Source of the DNA: Nitrosomonadales bacterium
GTDB lineage: Bacteria; Pseudomonadota; Gammaproteobacteria; Burkholderiales; Gallionellaceae
Direction of reading: 5' to 3'
Length of the DNA stretch: 64,000 nt
Assembly (NCBI GenBank): GCA_023259055.1
Contig: JAHFQZ010000006.1
Coordinates: 119,796 to 183,795 of the forward strand
Position numbers and translations under genes: made by a program. Positions 16,798-27,234 of the stretch are shown here, one piece after another. Each line of letters opens with the position of its first letter. Position 1 is the first letter of the stretch. Below the pieces are notes generated by a model. That model searched no databases. It saw only the letters and a program-made list of their open reading frames with translations, and was not told the origin of the DNA.

Positions 16798-16821
16798 TAC
16801 TACTTATTGGTGGAGACGGCG
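16798..16821. repeat. Proximal attachment site, overlapping the ssrA 3' end
   Basis: TACTACTTATTGGTGG followed by AGACGGCG; the last bases are the acceptor end of ssrA. Direct repeat of 11919-11941. Confidence 0.82.
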
Positions 16822-17176
16822 GGAATTGAACCCGCGTCCGCAAGCCCTCTACAGATAGTTCTACATACTTAGCCATGTTATTTAATTTGATCCCGTACAC
16901 GCCAACCGGCGGGCTGGTAAAGGACGAGTCACCTTGTTTTTAGCTCCGGTCAAAGTGACCCTGACCGGCACGATTCCGTGTAATTTACCTCACTCATCTC
17001 CGCCTTGCGGCTTTGAGCCCCTCCATGGACAGCAGGGTGTGAGGTTTAGCCGACTAAGCGGCTAAAGCGTAGTTTTCGTCGTTTGCGACTAGTTTTTTCC
17101 AGCTGATTTACGAGGTGGCGGGTCCTCGGTATGCCCTACGCTGCTTTGTAGCCCACGTCGAAGCCAAGTCGTCCCC
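16808..17176 (-). ncRNA. ssrA: Transfer-messenger RNA
   Basis: 369 nt. On the minus strand it begins GGGGACGACTTGGCTTCGAC and ends with the tRNA-like GACGCGGGTTCAATTCCCGC and GTCTCCACCA, so CCA is encoded. The tag is read at 17054-17086: ANDENYALAA then TAG, the usual betaproteobacterial tag. It rescues stalled ribosomes with SmpB. Its 3' end serves as the attachment site of the island to its left, and its function should be kept because the island restores the same sequence. Confidence 0.97.
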
Positions 17177-17213
17177 GGTGGTTTGATACAAAACGGTGTG
17201 GATTGTAGCAGAT

Positions 17214-17867
17214 TCAGAGTGCGATCAGGCCGAGAAGTTCCGTTGGTTTGTCGACGCTGCCTTGCGCGTTCCAGTTTTTTACCGATACGTCATCGCTGAC
17301 ATAACCGTAGTTGGCGATGATGCCGCGCATGCCGCTGGCGTTGGCGGCTTGCATGTCGCGCAGGTCATCGCCCAGATACAGGCATTGCTCCGGCGCAACC
17401 CCTAAGAGCTCACAAGCTTTGAGCATCGGTTCGGGATGCGGTTTGGCGTGCGCGCAGGTGTCGCCGCTGATCAGGCAGGCGGCGCGGGAGGCCATGCCCA
17501 GCGCCTGCATTAGCGGCAGGGTGAATCGGTGCGGTTTGTTGGTGATGATGCCCCACTTGATGTTGCGCTGTTCGAGTTCGGCAACCAGCTCAGCCATGTC
17601 GCTGAACAGCCGCGTGTGCACACAGATATTGCGTTCGTAGTAGTCGAGGAAGATGTCGCGCAGGGCGTTGTAATCGGGGTGCTCCGGCTCGATGCCAAAG
17701 CCTAGCTTGAGCAGACCGCGCGAGCCGTGCGAGGCTTGCGGACGGATGACATCCAGCGGCAGCGGTGACAGATTGCGCGAGGCGCGGGTATGGTTGAGCG
17801 CGGCGGCAAGGTCTGGCGCGGTGTCGGCGAAGGTGCCGTCGAGGTCGAACAGGACTGCTTTGATCAC
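17214..17867 (-). CDS. gph: HAD phosphatase, Gph/MupP type
   Basis: 217 residues. Class IA HAD hydrolase: motif I DLDGTFADTAPDL with the nucleophile Asp, a helical cap, motif II ITNK, the motif III Lys in AKPHPEPML, and motif IV GDDLRDMQAA. It follows ubiG with a 2-base gap, and the same ubiG-phosphatase pair is known in pseudomonads, where the phosphatase MupP dephosphorylates N-acetylmuramate 6-phosphate in peptidoglycan recycling. 2-phosphoglycolate phosphatase is the classical alternative. Sequence alone does not decide between them. Confidence 0.85.
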   Translation of the reverse strand: MIKAVLFDLDGTFADTAPDLAAALNHTRASRNLSPLPLDVIRPQASHGSRGLLKLGFGIEPEHPDYNALRDIFLDYYERNICVHTRLFSDMAELVAELEQRNIKWGIITNKPHRFTLPLMQALGMASRAACLISGDTCAHAKPHPEPMLKACELLGVAPEQCLYLGDDLRDMQAANASGMRGIIANYGYVSDDVSVKNWNAQGSVDKPTELLGLIAL

Positions 17868-17869
17868 TG

Positions 17870-18565
17870 TCAGTCCCTGCGGCAGGCGATCATGTAGTTC
17901 ACATCGGTATCCCTGCCCAATGAATAAACCTGGTTAAGCGGGTTATAGCTCAGGCCGGTGATTTCTTCGATATTCAGGCCCGCATTGCGGCATGCTTGCG
18001 CCAGTTCGGATGGCTTGATGAACTTGATGTAGTCATGCGTGCCGCGCGGCAGCAGGTTCAGCACATATTCAGCTCCGATCACCGCAAACAGATAGGACTT
18101 CAGGTTGCGGTTGAGCGTGGAAAAAAACACCCAGCCGCCCGGTTTGACCAGCTTTGCGCAAGCCGCGACCACACTTTGCGGATCGGGTACGTGTTCGAGC
18201 ATTTCCAGGCAGGTAACGATATCGTAATGGCCGGGCTGCTCTTCGGCGAGATCTTCTACGGCGATTTTGCGATAGTTGATTTGCCTGCCGCTTTCCAGCA
18301 GATGCAGCTTGGCGACTTGCAGGGCTTTGTCGGAAAGGTCTATGCCGCTGACATTTGCATTTAACCCGGCCATGCTTTCCGACAGGATGCCGCCGCCGCA
18401 GCCGACATCCAGCACGATTTTTCCGGCAAGGCCAGCATGACGGTCAATGTAGCCCAAGCGCAGCGGGTTAATGTCATGCAACGGTTTGAATTCACTGTTC
18501 TGATCCCACCATTTGTGGGCCAGTTGCGAAAATTTCTCCAGTTCGATGGGGTCAACGTTGGTCAT
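17870..18565 (-). CDS. ubiG: Ubiquinone biosynthesis O-methyltransferase
   Basis: 231 residues. Class I SAM methyltransferase with motif [22 protein letters not shown], and a post-I/II region [16 protein letters not shown] that is typical of UbiG. The N-terminal part [29 protein letters not shown] is diagnostic for this family. It performs both O-methylations in ubiquinone synthesis on the inner face of the membrane. First gene of a pair with the HAD phosphatase. Confidence 0.96.
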   Translation of the reverse strand: MTNVDPIELEKFSQLAHKWWDQNSEFKPLHDINPLRLGYIDRHAGLAGKIVLDVGCGGGILSESMAGLNANVSGIDLSDKALQVAKLHLLESGRQINYRKIAVEDLAEEQPGHYDIVTCLEMLEHVPDPQSVVAACAKLVKPGGWVFFSTLNRNLKSYLFAVIGAEYVLNLLPRGTHDYIKFIKPSELAQACRNAGLNIEEITGLSYNPLNQVYSLGRDTDVNYMIACRRD

Positions 18566-18592
18566 GGTGATATTTCAATTAGTTAACTGCAT

Positions 18593-18725
18593 TGTCCACG
18601 AAAGACACGAAAAGCACGAAATTAAAAACAGATAAAGAGCCGATGTTTTGTGATTGACCTGGCACTGGTAAAAGTTTAATGGTTTTTGTAGCCTTTTTTC
18701 GTGGCTTTCGTGTTTTTCGTGGACA
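18593..18725. repeat. Inverted repeat of CACGAAA units between ubiG and gyrA
   Basis: Left arm 18593-18621 (TGTCCACGAAAGACACGAAA...) and right arm 18697-18725 (...TTTCGTGTTTTTCGTGGACA) are nearly perfect inverse copies of ~29 bases with a 75-base spacer. The arms are themselves made of repeated CACGAAA units. The whole gap from ubiG to gyrA (18566-18876) has no other gene. Confidence 0.8.
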
Positions 18726-18825
18726 GCGTTTTTTATAAAACAGGCGGGCGACTGTACCAAAACTCAAAGCATTAGCCAAATATATCGATCCATCAAGCGG
18801 GTGGCTCAGGGTGGTGCCGCTGTGC

Positions 18826-18831
18826 TAAAAT
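18826..18831 (+). promoter_or_regulatory. Possible gyrA -10 box
   Basis: TAAAAT 46 bases before the likely gyrA start, without a good -35. It would make the in-frame ATG at 18832 untranslatable, which supports the start at 18877. Confidence 0.35.
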
Positions 18832-18876
18832 ATGCGCTTTGAAATTGCTTCACTTGCCTTGGGTCTGAGTATATTC

Positions 18877-21435
18877 ATGGAACAACAATTCGCCAAAGAA
18901 ACACTCCCTGTCAGCCTCGAAGAAGAAATGCGCAAGTCCTATCTGGACTATGCGATGAGCGTCATTATCGGGCGCGCGCTGCCGGATGTGCGCGACGGCC
19001 TGAAGCCGGTGCACCGCCGCGTGCTGTTCGCGATGCACGAGCTGTCCAACGACTGGAATCGCGCCTACAAGAAGTCGGCGCGTATCGTCGGCGACGTGAT
19101 CGGTAAGTACCATCCGCACGGCGACACGGCGGTGTACGACACCATTGTGCGCATGGCGCAGGATTTTTCGTTGCGCTATCCGCTGGTGGACGGACAGGGT
19201 AACTTCGGTTCGGTGGACGGCGACAACGCGGCTGCGATGCGTTATACCGAGATCCGCATGGCGAAGATTGCGCACGAGTTGCTGGCCGATCTGGACAAGG
19301 AAACCGTGAATTTCGGGCCGAACTACGACGGCTCCGAGCACGAGCCGCTGGTGTTCCCATCGCGCTTTCCCAACCTGCTGGTTAACGGCTCGTCCGGTAT
19401 CGCGGTGGGCATGGCGACCAATATCCCGCCGCACAATTTGAACGAGGTGGTGGACGCCTGTCTCGCGCTGCTGAAGAATCCCGATCTGGATATCGAGCAA
19501 CTGATCGAATATGTGCCCGCGCCGGATTTCCCAACCGCAGGCTTTATCTATGGCCTGGCTGGCGTGAAGGAAGGCTACCGCACCGGGCGTGGTCGCGTGA
19601 TTATGCGCGGGCGCACCCATTTCGAGGATATCGGCAAGGGTGAACGCCAAGCCATCATCATCGACGAGTTGCCCTACCAGGTGAACAAGGCCAACCTGCT
19701 GATCAAGATCGGCGAGCTGGTGCGCGAGAAACGCCTGGAAGGCATTTCCGAAATCCGCGACGAATCAGACAAGTCCGGGATGCGTGCGGTGATCGAGCTG
19801 AAGCGCGGCGAGAACGCCGACGTGATCCTCAACAAGCTGTACAAAGACACCCAGTTGCAGGACAGCTTCGGTATCAACATGGTCGCCATCATCGACGGCC
19901 AGCCCAAACTGCTCAACCTCAAACAGGTGATCGATGCGTTCCTGCGCCATCGACGCGAAGTCGTCACGCGCCGCACGATATTCGAATTGCGCAAGGCACG
20001 TGACCGCGGCCATATCCTCGAAGGCCTGGCGGTGGCATTGTCCAATGTGGATGAGATCATCGCATTGATCAAGGCTGCGCCGACTCCCTCCGATGCCAAG
20101 CGCGAACTGATGGCACGAAGTTGGCGTTCATCGCTGGTGGAAGACATGCTCAGCCGCGTCAGCGGTGCATCGCGCCCCGAAGGCTTGCTGCCAGAGTTTG
20201 GTTTGGTCGGTGAAGGCAAGACGCGCGGTTATCATCTTTCCGATGCGCAGGCGCAGGCGATTCTGGAATTGCGCCTGCAACGCCTTACCGGACTGGAGCA
20301 GGACAAGATCGTCGGCGAGTACCGCGAAGTGATGGACAAAATCACCGACCTGCTCGACATCCTCGCCAAGCCGGCACGCGTGACGCAAATCATCCACGAT
20401 GAGTTGGTCGCAGTGAAAGCGCAGTTTGGCGACAAGCGCCGCAGCGAGATCATCACGCACACGCAAGACATGAGCATGGAAGACCTGATCGCGGCTGAAG
20501 ACGTCGTGGTCACACTGTCGCACGGCGGCTACATGAAGTCGCAGCCTCTCGACGAATATAAAGCGCAGAAGCGCGGTGGGCGCGGGAAGCAGGCTACGGC
20601 TACCAAGGAAGACGATTTCATCGACAACCTTTTTATCGCAAATACCCACAATTACATCTTGTGTTTCTCCAATCGCGGCCGGGTTTACTGGCTCAAGGTC
20701 TACGAAGTCCCGCAAGGCAGCCGCATTTCGCGCGGCAAGCCGATCGTGAACCTGTTGCCGCTGGAAGAGGGCGAGAAAATCAACGCGGTGTTGCCGGTGA
20801 GCGAGTTTGTTGAAGATAAATATGTGTTCTTTGCCACGGCAAGCGGTATCGTGAAGAAAACACCATTGAATGATTTCTCGCGCCCGATGAAGCGCGGCAT
20901 CATTGCGATCAATCTGGATGATGATGATCGTCTGATCGGGGTTGCTTTGACTGACGGCAAACATGACGTGATGATGTTCTCGAACGGCGGCAAAGCGGTG
21001 CGTTTTGACGAGGACGATGTGCGCCCGACCGGGCGCGCGTCGCGTGGCGTGATTGGCATGAAGCTGGCAGCCAAGCAAGAAGTGATTTCATTGTTGGTGG
21101 CTGAGAACGAGCAGCAAAGCGTGCTGACTGCCACAGAAAACGGCTATGGCAAACGCTCCCCTATCGTCGAGTACACTCGTCACGGGCGCGGCACACAAGG
21201 CATGATCGCGATACAGACTTCCGAACGCAACGGCAAGGTGGTCGCTGCGACGCTGGTGAATGTCGATGACGAAATCATGCTGATCGGTACGAGCGGTGTG
21301 TTGATCCGTACCCGCGTCAAGGAAATCCGCGAAATGGGGCGCGCCACTCAGGGCGTGACATTAATGAATGTCGAGAAGGGCGAGAAGCTGGCTGGTTTGA
21401 GCCGCATCGCCGAGCCGGAAGAAGAGCAGGGCTGA
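18877..21435 (+). CDS. gyrA: DNA gyrase subunit A
   Basis: 852 residues from the ATG at 18877, the start that gives the family-typical [18 protein letters not shown]; an ATG 45 bases upstream is in frame but adds an unusual leader. Catalytic Tyr123 in [10 protein letters not shown]. The quinolone-determining loop is [12 protein letters not shown], with Thr84 at the position of E. coli Ser83 and Asp88 at Asp87. Thr is the normal residue in several species and may lower quinolone sensitivity. The C-terminal domain has the GyrA box as QKRGGRG, needed for DNA wrapping and negative supercoiling, which separates it from parC. serC follows after 100 bases. Confidence 0.97.
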   Translation: MEQQFAKETLPVSLEEEMRKSYLDYAMSVIIGRALPDVRDGLKPVHRRVLFAMHELSNDWNRAYKKSARIVGDVIGKYHPHGDTAVYDTIVRMAQDFSLRYPLVDGQGNFGSVDGDNAAAMRYTEIRMAKIAHELLADLDKETVNFGPNYDGSEHEPLVFPSRFPNLLVNGSSGIAVGMATNIPPHNLNEVVDACLALLKNPDLDIEQLIEYVPAPDFPTAGFIYGLAGVKEGYRTGRGRVIMRGRTHFEDIGKGERQAIIIDELPYQVNKANLLIKIGELVREKRLEGISEIRDESDKSGMRAVIELKRGENADVILNKLYKDTQLQDSFGINMVAIIDGQPKLLNLKQVIDAFLRHRREVVTRRTIFELRKARDRGHILEGLAVALSNVDEIIALIKAAPTPSDAKRELMARSWRSSLVEDMLSRVSGASRPEGLLPEFGLVGEGKTRGYHLSDAQAQAILELRLQRLTGLEQDKIVGEYREVMDKITDLLDILAKPARVTQIIHDELVAVKAQFGDKRRSEIITHTQDMSMEDLIAAEDVVVTLSHGGYMKSQPLDEYKAQKRGGRGKQATATKEDDFIDNLFIANTHNYILCFSNRGRVYWLKVYEVPQGSRISRGKPIVNLLPLEEGEKINAVLPVSEFVEDKYVFFATASGIVKKTPLNDFSRPMKRGIIAINLDDDDRLIGVALTDGKHDVMMFSNGGKAVRFDEDDVRPTGRASRGVIGMKLAAKQEVISLLVAENEQQSVLTATENGYGKRSPIVEYTRHGRGTQGMIAIQTSERNGKVVAATLVNVDDEIMLIGTSGVLIRTRVKEIREMGRATQGVTLMNVEKGEKLAGLSRIAEPEEEQG

Positions 21436-21538
21436 AAGGCAGGTCTGAGGAGCGAGGACTGAGAAAAACCTCAACCCCGCTTTTCACTTAGTCCTTAGTC
21501 CTCGATCCTAAATTTTATTTGTTAAATTTGAATTTAAA

Positions 21539-22621
21539 ATGACCATTTATAACTTCAGCGCTGGCCCGGCAGTATTGCCGAAAGAAGTTTTGCAGCAGGC
21601 GCAGGCGGAATTGCTTGACTGGCATGGCAGCGGCATGTCGGTGATGGAAATGTCGCATCGCGGCAAGGAATTCATGGGCATCCATGCACAAGCCGTAGCC
21701 GACCTGCGCGAACTGATGAGTATTCCAGCCAACTACAAGGTGCTGTTCCTGCAGGGCGGCGGGCACCTGCAATTTTCAATGATCCCGTTGAATCTATTGC
21801 GCGGCAAGCTTTCGGCTGATTACGTGAACACTGGCGAGTGGTCGAGGAAGGCCATCAGTGAGGCGAAGAAGTTCAGCTATGTGAACGTGGCGGCGGATAA
21901 CGCCGACAGGAACTGCAGTTATGTTCCGGCATTCGATACATGGAAGCTGGATAAGAATGCGGCATACCTGCATTACACGCCTAATGAAACCATCGGCGGG
22001 GTCGAGTTCAACTGGATGCCGCAGACAGGTGATGTGCCGCTGGTAGCGGACATGTCGTCCAACATCTTGTCTCGTCCCTATGATGTGTCCAAGTTTGGTT
22101 TGATCTATGCCGGTGCGCAGAAGAACATCGGCCCTGCTGGGCTGGTTGTCGTCATCGTGCGCGAAGATCTGGTGGGTCATGCGCCATCCGGATTGCCGAC
22201 CATGCTGGACTACAAGATTCATGCCGACAACGATTCCATGTACAACACGCCGCCTACTTACAGTATTTACATTGCCGGGCTGGTGTTTCAGTGGCTGAAG
22301 AAAAATGGCGGCGTGGCGGCGATGGAGAAGATCAACATCGCCAAGGCAAAATTGCTGTATGACACAATAGACGCCAGCAACGGTTTCTACAACTGTCCGG
22401 TTGCTCTGCCGGATCGCTCGCGAATGAATGTCCCGTTTACACTGAAAGACGCCAACCTGGATGGCGATTTCCTGAAACAGGCTGATGCGCGCGGATTGCT
22501 GCAATTGAAGGGACACCGTTCAGTGGGCGGGATGCGCGCCTCGATTTACAATGCCATGCCATTGTCAGGCGTGCAGGCGTTGGTGAACTTCATGAATGAG
22601 TTCGCCAAAAAACATCACTGA
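21539..22621 (+). CDS. serC: Phosphoserine aminotransferase
   Basis: 360 residues, class V PLP aminotransferase. The N-terminus [28 protein letters not shown] is typical; the PLP lysine is in [10 protein letters not shown]. It converts 3-phosphohydroxypyruvate to phosphoserine and also serves pyridoxal phosphate synthesis. The preceding gap holds a small inverted repeat (GTCTGAGGAGCGAGGACTGAG against CTTAGTCCTCGATCC). serA follows 50 bases later, so two of the three serine pathway steps are adjacent. Confidence 0.96.
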   Translation: MTIYNFSAGPAVLPKEVLQQAQAELLDWHGSGMSVMEMSHRGKEFMGIHAQAVADLRELMSIPANYKVLFLQGGGHLQFSMIPLNLLRGKLSADYVNTGEWSRKAISEAKKFSYVNVAADNADRNCSYVPAFDTWKLDKNAAYLHYTPNETIGGVEFNWMPQTGDVPLVADMSSNILSRPYDVSKFGLIYAGAQKNIGPAGLVVVIVREDLVGHAPSGLPTMLDYKIHADNDSMYNTPPTYSIYIAGLVFQWLKKNGGVAAMEKINIAKAKLLYDTIDASNGFYNCPVALPDRSRMNVPFTLKDANLDGDFLKQADARGLLQLKGHRSVGGMRASIYNAMPLSGVQALVNFMNEFAKKHH

Positions 22622-22671
22622 AAATAAATAATCTAACAGCAAATTAACCAACAGAGAACGGCTGGCGGAAA

Positions 22672-23862
22672 ATGGCAAGTCCATATCGCATCCTTACGCT
22701 AAACAAAATTTCTACCCAAGGGCTGAAACGTTTTCCTGTGTCTGCTTATCTGATCGGCAATGACATCACTGAGCCGGATGCAATTCTGGTGCGTTCGCAA
22801 GCGATGCATGATATGGATATTCCCGCCAGTGTAAAAGCGATTGCGCGCGCTGGTGCAGGAACCAACAATATTCCTGTTGCCAAAATGAATGCGCGCGGCG
22901 TGCCGGTGTTTAATGCGGCTGGAGCGAATGCTAACGCGGTTAAGGAGTTGGTGATTGCAGGAATGTTGTTGGCTGCGCGCAACATCGTCCCCGCGCTGCA
23001 ATTTACAGCAGGATTGCATGGCGACGATGCGGCCCGGCAAAAGCTGGCAGAGGACGGCAAAAAGGATTTTGCGGGTATCGAGCTGAGAGGCCGCACACTT
23101 GGTATTATCGGATTGGGCGCGATCGGTCGCCTGGTCGCGGAAGCCGCGCTGGCTTTGGGAATGCGCGTTTATGGCTATGATCCTGGAATTACGGTAGATG
23201 CTGCATGGAGCTTGTCATCGCAGGTAAAGAAGGCAAATAGTATCGAGGAGCTGCTAAAGAACAGCGACTTCGTCACGCTTCATGTGCCCTTGCTGGATGC
23301 AACGCGCGGATTGATAAATGCGCAGCGTGTGCAACAGATGAAGCGGGGTGGCGTGCTGCTGAATTTTTCGCGCGATATGATTGTGGATAATGATGCGGTG
23401 CTGGTGGGCCTGGAGAGCAAGCATTTGCACGGTTATGTGTGTGATTTCCCTTCGCAGACGTTGCAGGGGCAGGCTAACGTGGCTGCATTGCCGCATCTTG
23501 GCGCATCCACCGAAGAGGCTGAAGAAAACTGTGCGGTGATGGTGGCTGATAAGTTGCGCGAGTATCTGGAACACGGCAACTTGACCAGTTCGGTGAATTT
23601 TCCATCTGTGGCGATGCCGCGAGAATCGCCTTATCGCCTGGCGATTTCCAATAGCAACGTGCCCAACATGCTGGGGCAGATTTCCACCAAACTGGCGCAG
23701 GCGGGCATCAACATCCACAACATGATGAACAAGTCGCGTGGTGAAGTGGCCTACACTTTGGTAGACACTGACAGCACAATACCGGCTGATGTGATTGCGC
23801 AAATTGCTGCCATTCCGGGTGTGCTTCTGGTGCGCGATTTGCCTGTGCAAGAGGCAGTATGA
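22672..23862 (+). CDS. serA: D-3-phosphoglycerate dehydrogenase
   Basis: 396 residues. The NAD-binding motif GIIGLGAIGRLVAEAALALGM is followed by a D-2-hydroxyacid dehydrogenase signature region (NFSRDMIVDNDAVLVGL) and a His in ALPHLGASTEEAE. A C-terminal ACT domain (RLAISNSNVPNMLGQISTKLAQAGINIHNMMNKSRGEVAYTLVD) suggests feedback control by serine. It is the shorter form without the intervening ASB domain. It sits between serC and pheA, interrupting the more usual serC-pheA order. Confidence 0.93.
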   Translation: MASPYRILTLNKISTQGLKRFPVSAYLIGNDITEPDAILVRSQAMHDMDIPASVKAIARAGAGTNNIPVAKMNARGVPVFNAAGANANAVKELVIAGMLLAARNIVPALQFTAGLHGDDAARQKLAEDGKKDFAGIELRGRTLGIIGLGAIGRLVAEAALALGMRVYGYDPGITVDAAWSLSSQVKKANSIEELLKNSDFVTLHVPLLDATRGLINAQRVQQMKRGGVLLNFSRDMIVDNDAVLVGLESKHLHGYVCDFPSQTLQGQANVAALPHLGASTEEAEENCAVMVADKLREYLEHGNLTSSVNFPSVAMPRESPYRLAISNSNVPNMLGQISTKLAQAGINIHNMMNKSRGEVAYTLVDTDSTIPADVIAQIAAIPGVLLVRDLPVQEAV

Positions 23863-23914
23863 CTAACAAGTTAATATACGATGCAATACGAAAAATATAT
23901 GCTCGGGCAACCGT

Positions 23915-24979
23915 ATGACCGATAAGTTAAAACAACTCCGCGAACAGATCGACCGACTGGATGACGAATTGCTGAAGCTCGTCAATCAGCGCGCTGCACT
24001 GGCTCAGAAGATCGGGCATCTGAAACTTAACCATGCGGTATTGCGCCCCGAGCGCGAGGCGCAGGTGCTGCGGCGCGTGCAGGACAACAATACCGGGCCG
24101 CTGAGCAACCGTGCAGTGGCGCAATTGTTCACTGAAATCATGTCACAGTGCCGCGCGCTTGAGGCTCCGTTGATGGTCGCCTATCTGGGTCCTGAAGGAA
24201 CCTTTACCGAGGCAGCGGCGTTAAAGCGTTTTGGCAACGCAATAGAAGAGCAGTCATGCTCAACCATAGACGATGTGTTCCGCGCGGTTGAAAGCGGCGC
24301 TGCCCATTACGGCATGGTGCCGGTGGAAAATTCCACAGAAGGCGCGATCGGGCGCACGCTGGATTTGCTGATGCAAAGCCCGCTGCAGGTTTGCGGCGAA
24401 GTGATGCTGCCCATTCACCAATGCTTGCTTGCGCAAAATTGCGAATTGAGTGCGATCAGGATTGTGTACTCGCACCCGCAATCGCTTGGTCAATGCCAAG
24501 GCTGGTTGAATGCAAATTTGCCGCACGCGGCGCGTATTCCTGTTGCCAGCAACGCCGAGGCCGCGCGGTTGGCAGCAGAAAATTTGCACAGCGCGGCAAT
24601 CGCGGGAAGCCAGGCCGCAGCGCATTTTGGCTTGAAAGTATGTATGGAAAACATTGAGGACGATGCCAACAACACCACTCGCTTTTTGGTGCTGGGCAAT
24701 CAGCAGGTTGCTCCTTCCGGCAATGACAAAACATCGCTGGTGATGTCTGCCGCCAACCGTCCCGGCGCGGTGCACGATTTGCTCGTCCCATTGGCCAGAC
24801 ACGGAGTCAGCATGACCAAACTGGAGTCGCGCCCGGCACGTTCCGGCTTGTGGGAATACGTGTTCTACATGGATATTGAAGGCCACCAGGCAGATGTCAA
24901 GGTGGCGGCGGCGATGGCAGAGCTTAAGCAAGTCGCGGCCTTCGTCAAGGTGCTGGGCTCGTATCCGGTGGCAGTTTAG
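23915..24979 (+). CDS. pheA: Chorismate mutase / prephenate dehydratase (P-protein)
   Basis: 354 residues. Residues 1-90 are an AroQ chorismate mutase ([30 protein letters not shown]). Prephenate dehydratase follows ([36 protein letters not shown] with the catalytic Thr region; NTTRFLVLG). An ACT domain ([51 protein letters not shown]) binds phenylalanine for feedback. Order and size agree with other betaproteobacteria. A small TAGGG/CCCTA palindrome separates it from hisC. Confidence 0.97.
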   Translation: MTDKLKQLREQIDRLDDELLKLVNQRAALAQKIGHLKLNHAVLRPEREAQVLRRVQDNNTGPLSNRAVAQLFTEIMSQCRALEAPLMVAYLGPEGTFTEAAALKRFGNAIEEQSCSTIDDVFRAVESGAAHYGMVPVENSTEGAIGRTLDLLMQSPLQVCGEVMLPIHQCLLAQNCELSAIRIVYSHPQSLGQCQGWLNANLPHAARIPVASNAEAARLAAENLHSAAIAGSQAAAHFGLKVCMENIEDDANNTTRFLVLGNQQVAPSGNDKTSLVMSAANRPGAVHDLLVPLARHGVSMTKLESRPARSGLWEYVFYMDIEGHQADVKVAAAMAELKQVAAFVKVLGSYPVAV

Positions 24980-24984
24980 CGGGC

Positions 24985-25022
24985 GTAGGGCCATGCACCA
25001 TGGTGCGCGGTGCGCACCCTAC
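24985..25022. repeat. Short GTAGGG...CCCTAC palindrome after pheA
   Basis: GTAGGG and CCCTAC ends enclose GCACCATGGTGC and GCGCACC. A related simpler palindrome, GTAGGGTGCA...TGCACCCTAC, occurs at 38786-38810. Confidence 0.6.
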
Positions 25023-25083
25023 CTTTTTGTGTGGAAAAATAGTTTCTCATTATTGGTTCCGGCTCGTCCGGCTTAGGTTTCAA

Positions 25084-26187
25084 ATGAATTATTCTGATCT
25101 GGCACCTCCTTATATCCGCGCCATTGCTCCCTACCAGCCCGGCAAGCCGATCTCCGAACTGGAGCGCGAACTGGGCATCACCGGTATTGTCAAACTGGCT
25201 TCGAACGAGAACCCGCTGGGTTGCAGCTTACTGGCCATGGCGGCGATGCAGGAAGCGCTCAAGACCATCGCGCTGTACCCGGACGGCAACGGCTTCGACT
25301 TGAAGGATGCGTTGTTCAAACGCTACGGTGTCGAACATGCGCGCATCGTGCTGGGCAACGGCTCCAACGATATGCTGGAATTGGCGGCGCGTGCCTTCCT
25401 CACGGTGGGCGACAAGGCGGTATACTCGGCGCATGCTTTCGCCGTGTATCCGCTGGCGACGCAGGCGGTGGGCGCGACCGGTGTCAGCGTGCCCGCCATC
25501 AATTTTGGCCATGACCTGAAGGCGATGCTGCAAGCTGCCGTGGGGCAAAAGGCCAAGCTGGTGTTTATTGCCAATCCGAACAACCCGACCGGCACTTTCC
25601 TGAGTGCAGCTGCACTGCTGGATTTTCTGCGTGCGCTGCCGCCGAATATTCTGGTGGTGCTGGACGAAGCCTATAACGAATACCTGCCGGAAGAATGCCG
25701 TTACGATTCGGTGGCGTGGCTGAAAGAATTTCCCAACCTCATCATCTCGCGTACCTTCTCCAAGGCTTATGGCTTGGCCGGTCTGCGCGTGGGTTATGCG
25801 TTCGCCCATGCGCAGGTTGCCGACATGATGAATCGCGTGCGCCAGCCGTTCAACGTCAACAGTGTGGCGCAGGCTGCCGCGGTGGCGGCGTTGCAGGACG
25901 AGGGTTTCGTGCGGCGTACCAACGAACTGAACCGGCGCGGCATGGGACAGATCACCGCAGGTCTACGCAAGCTGGGGCTGGAGTTCATTCCGTCATATGG
26001 CAACTTCATCAGCTTTAAAATAGGCGACGGAATGAAGATGTACCGCCGCCTGCTGGAACTCGGCGTGATTGTGCGGCCTATCGCCAGCTACGACATGCCG
26101 GATTACTTGCGCGTGAGCATAGGCACGGAAAACGAAAACGGAAAATTTTTATTTGTATTGGCGCAAGCCTTGGGAGAAACAGCGTGA
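25084..26187 (+). CDS. hisC: Histidinol-phosphate aminotransferase
   Basis: 367 residues from the ATG at 25084 (family-typical [23 protein letters not shown] close to the start); a longer in-frame extension upstream encodes non-conserved sequence across the palindrome. Class I/II PLP aminotransferase: [45 protein letters not shown], and [17 protein letters not shown] with the PLP lysine. Placement between pheA and tyrA suggests it also transaminates aromatic keto acids. The stop overlaps the next start (GTGA). Confidence 0.95.
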   Translation: MNYSDLAPPYIRAIAPYQPGKPISELERELGITGIVKLASNENPLGCSLLAMAAMQEALKTIALYPDGNGFDLKDALFKRYGVEHARIVLGNGSNDMLELAARAFLTVGDKAVYSAHAFAVYPLATQAVGATGVSVPAINFGHDLKAMLQAAVGQKAKLVFIANPNNPTGTFLSAAALLDFLRALPPNILVVLDEAYNEYLPEECRYDSVAWLKEFPNLIISRTFSKAYGLAGLRVGYAFAHAQVADMMNRVRQPFNVNSVAQAAAVAALQDEGFVRRTNELNRRGMGQITAGLRKLGLEFIPSYGNFISFKIGDGMKMYRRLLELGVIVRPIASYDMPDYLRVSIGTENENGKFLFVLAQALGETA

Positions 26188-27200
26188 TTATTGTAATGGG
26201 AAAAGATGTCACTGACGATCAGATAGGCGCAGTGGTCAAGAGGTTGGAAACAGCAGGTTTGAAAGCGAATATTTCTCGTGGCATCGAGCGAACCGTGATT
26301 GGCGCAATCGGTGACGAAAGCCCGCTGACCGAGGAAATGTTCACGCCGCTGCCCGGTGTCGAGTCGGCGATGCACATCGCCAAACAGTACAAGATCGTGT
26401 CGCGCGAATCGCACCGCGCCAACACCGTGATCGACATCGGCGGTATCACGCTCGGCGGCAACCAGATTCAGGTGATCGCCGGACCGTGTTCGGTGGAAAC
26501 ACAGGAACAGATGGACTTGTCGGCCAAATATACGCATGAGGCGGGCTGCCGTTTGATGCGCGGCGGCGCATTCAAGCCGCGCACCAGCCCATACGCATTT
26601 CAGGGCAAGGGCAAAGAGGGCCTGGACATGTTCCGCAAGGCAGCCAGTCCGTACAAATTACCTATCGTCACCGAGCTGATGGACGTGCGCCAGATCGATA
26701 TGTTCATGGAATATGACGTGGACGTGATCCAGATCGGCACGCGCAACATGCAGAATTTCGACCTGCTCAAGGAAGTCGGACGCATCAACAAGCCGGTGAT
26801 CCTCAAGCGCGGTATGTCGGCGACCATTTCCGAATGGCTGATGTCGGCGGAATACATCGCGGCAGGCGGCAATCACAACATCATCTTCTGCGAGCGCGGT
26901 ATCCGTACTTTCGAAACTGCCTACCGCAATGTGCTGGACGTGACTGCGATTCCGGTGCTGAAGAAGGAAACCCATCTGCCGGTGATCGTCGACCCTTCCC
27001 ACGCGGGCGGCAAGGCGTGGATGGTTCCGGCGCTGTCGCAGGCGGCCCTCGCCGCAGGCGCGGACGGCCTGCTGGTTGAGATGCACCCCAGCCCGTGCGA
27101 CGCCTGGTGCGACGCAGATCAGGCGCTGACGCCGCAAGAGTTGAAGAAGTTGATGGGCACGCTGGGCGCGATTGCCGGGGCGGTTGGGCGCACGTTGTAA
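26184..27200 (+). CDS. aroF: 3-deoxy-7-phosphoheptulonate (DAHP) synthase, type I-beta
   Basis: 338 residues, GTG start overlapping hisC by 4 bases. Residues 1-~75 form a ferredoxin-like regulatory domain ([31 protein letters not shown]). Then comes the KDO8P/DAHP synthase barrel: [82 protein letters not shown]. This is the Thermotoga/Bacillus-like form, not the E. coli AroFGH form. It catalyses the first step of the shikimate pathway; the N-terminal domain usually confers Tyr/Phe feedback. Confidence 0.94.
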   Translation: MIIVMGKDVTDDQIGAVVKRLETAGLKANISRGIERTVIGAIGDESPLTEEMFTPLPGVESAMHIAKQYKIVSRESHRANTVIDIGGITLGGNQIQVIAGPCSVETQEQMDLSAKYTHEAGCRLMRGGAFKPRTSPYAFQGKGKEGLDMFRKAASPYKLPIVTELMDVRQIDMFMEYDVDVIQIGTRNMQNFDLLKEVGRINKPVILKRGMSATISEWLMSAEYIAAGGNHNIIFCERGIRTFETAYRNVLDVTAIPVLKKETHLPVIVDPSHAGGKAWMVPALSQAALAAGADGLLVEMHPSPCDAWCDADQALTPQELKKLMGTLGAIAGAVGRTL

Positions 27201-27221
27201 GGGCGGGTTTGAAACCCGCCC
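27201..27221. repeat. Perfect 21-bp palindrome GGGCGGGTTT-G-AAACCCGCCC
   Basis: Starts at the base after the TAA of the DAHP synthase gene and ends 13 bases before the tyrA start. It could act as an attenuating hairpin. Confidence 0.7.
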
Positions 27222-27234
27222 CTACGGGGGATTC

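Larger units (their letters stand above)
11919..16813. mobile_element. Integrative island in the 3' end of ssrA
   Basis: 4.9 kb bounded by direct repeats of the ssrA 3' end. It holds a P4-type tyrosine integrase next to ssrA, an AlpA-like regulator, a Sel1-repeat protein, an adhesin-E-like protein and two small paralogous proteins. It is visibly richer in A+T than its surroundings. No replication, transfer or phage structural gene is seen, so it is a small satellite or reduced element, perhaps mobilised only by excision. Confidence 0.85.

Noticed and set aside
18850..21134. Several long minus-strand frames opposite gyrA
   Set aside because: Antisense shadows of gyrA with no known motif or ribosome binding site.
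25000..25083. N-terminal extension of hisC
   Set aside because: The extra residues are encoded partly by a palindromic repeat and are not conserved; the ATG at 25084 gives the normal HisC start.
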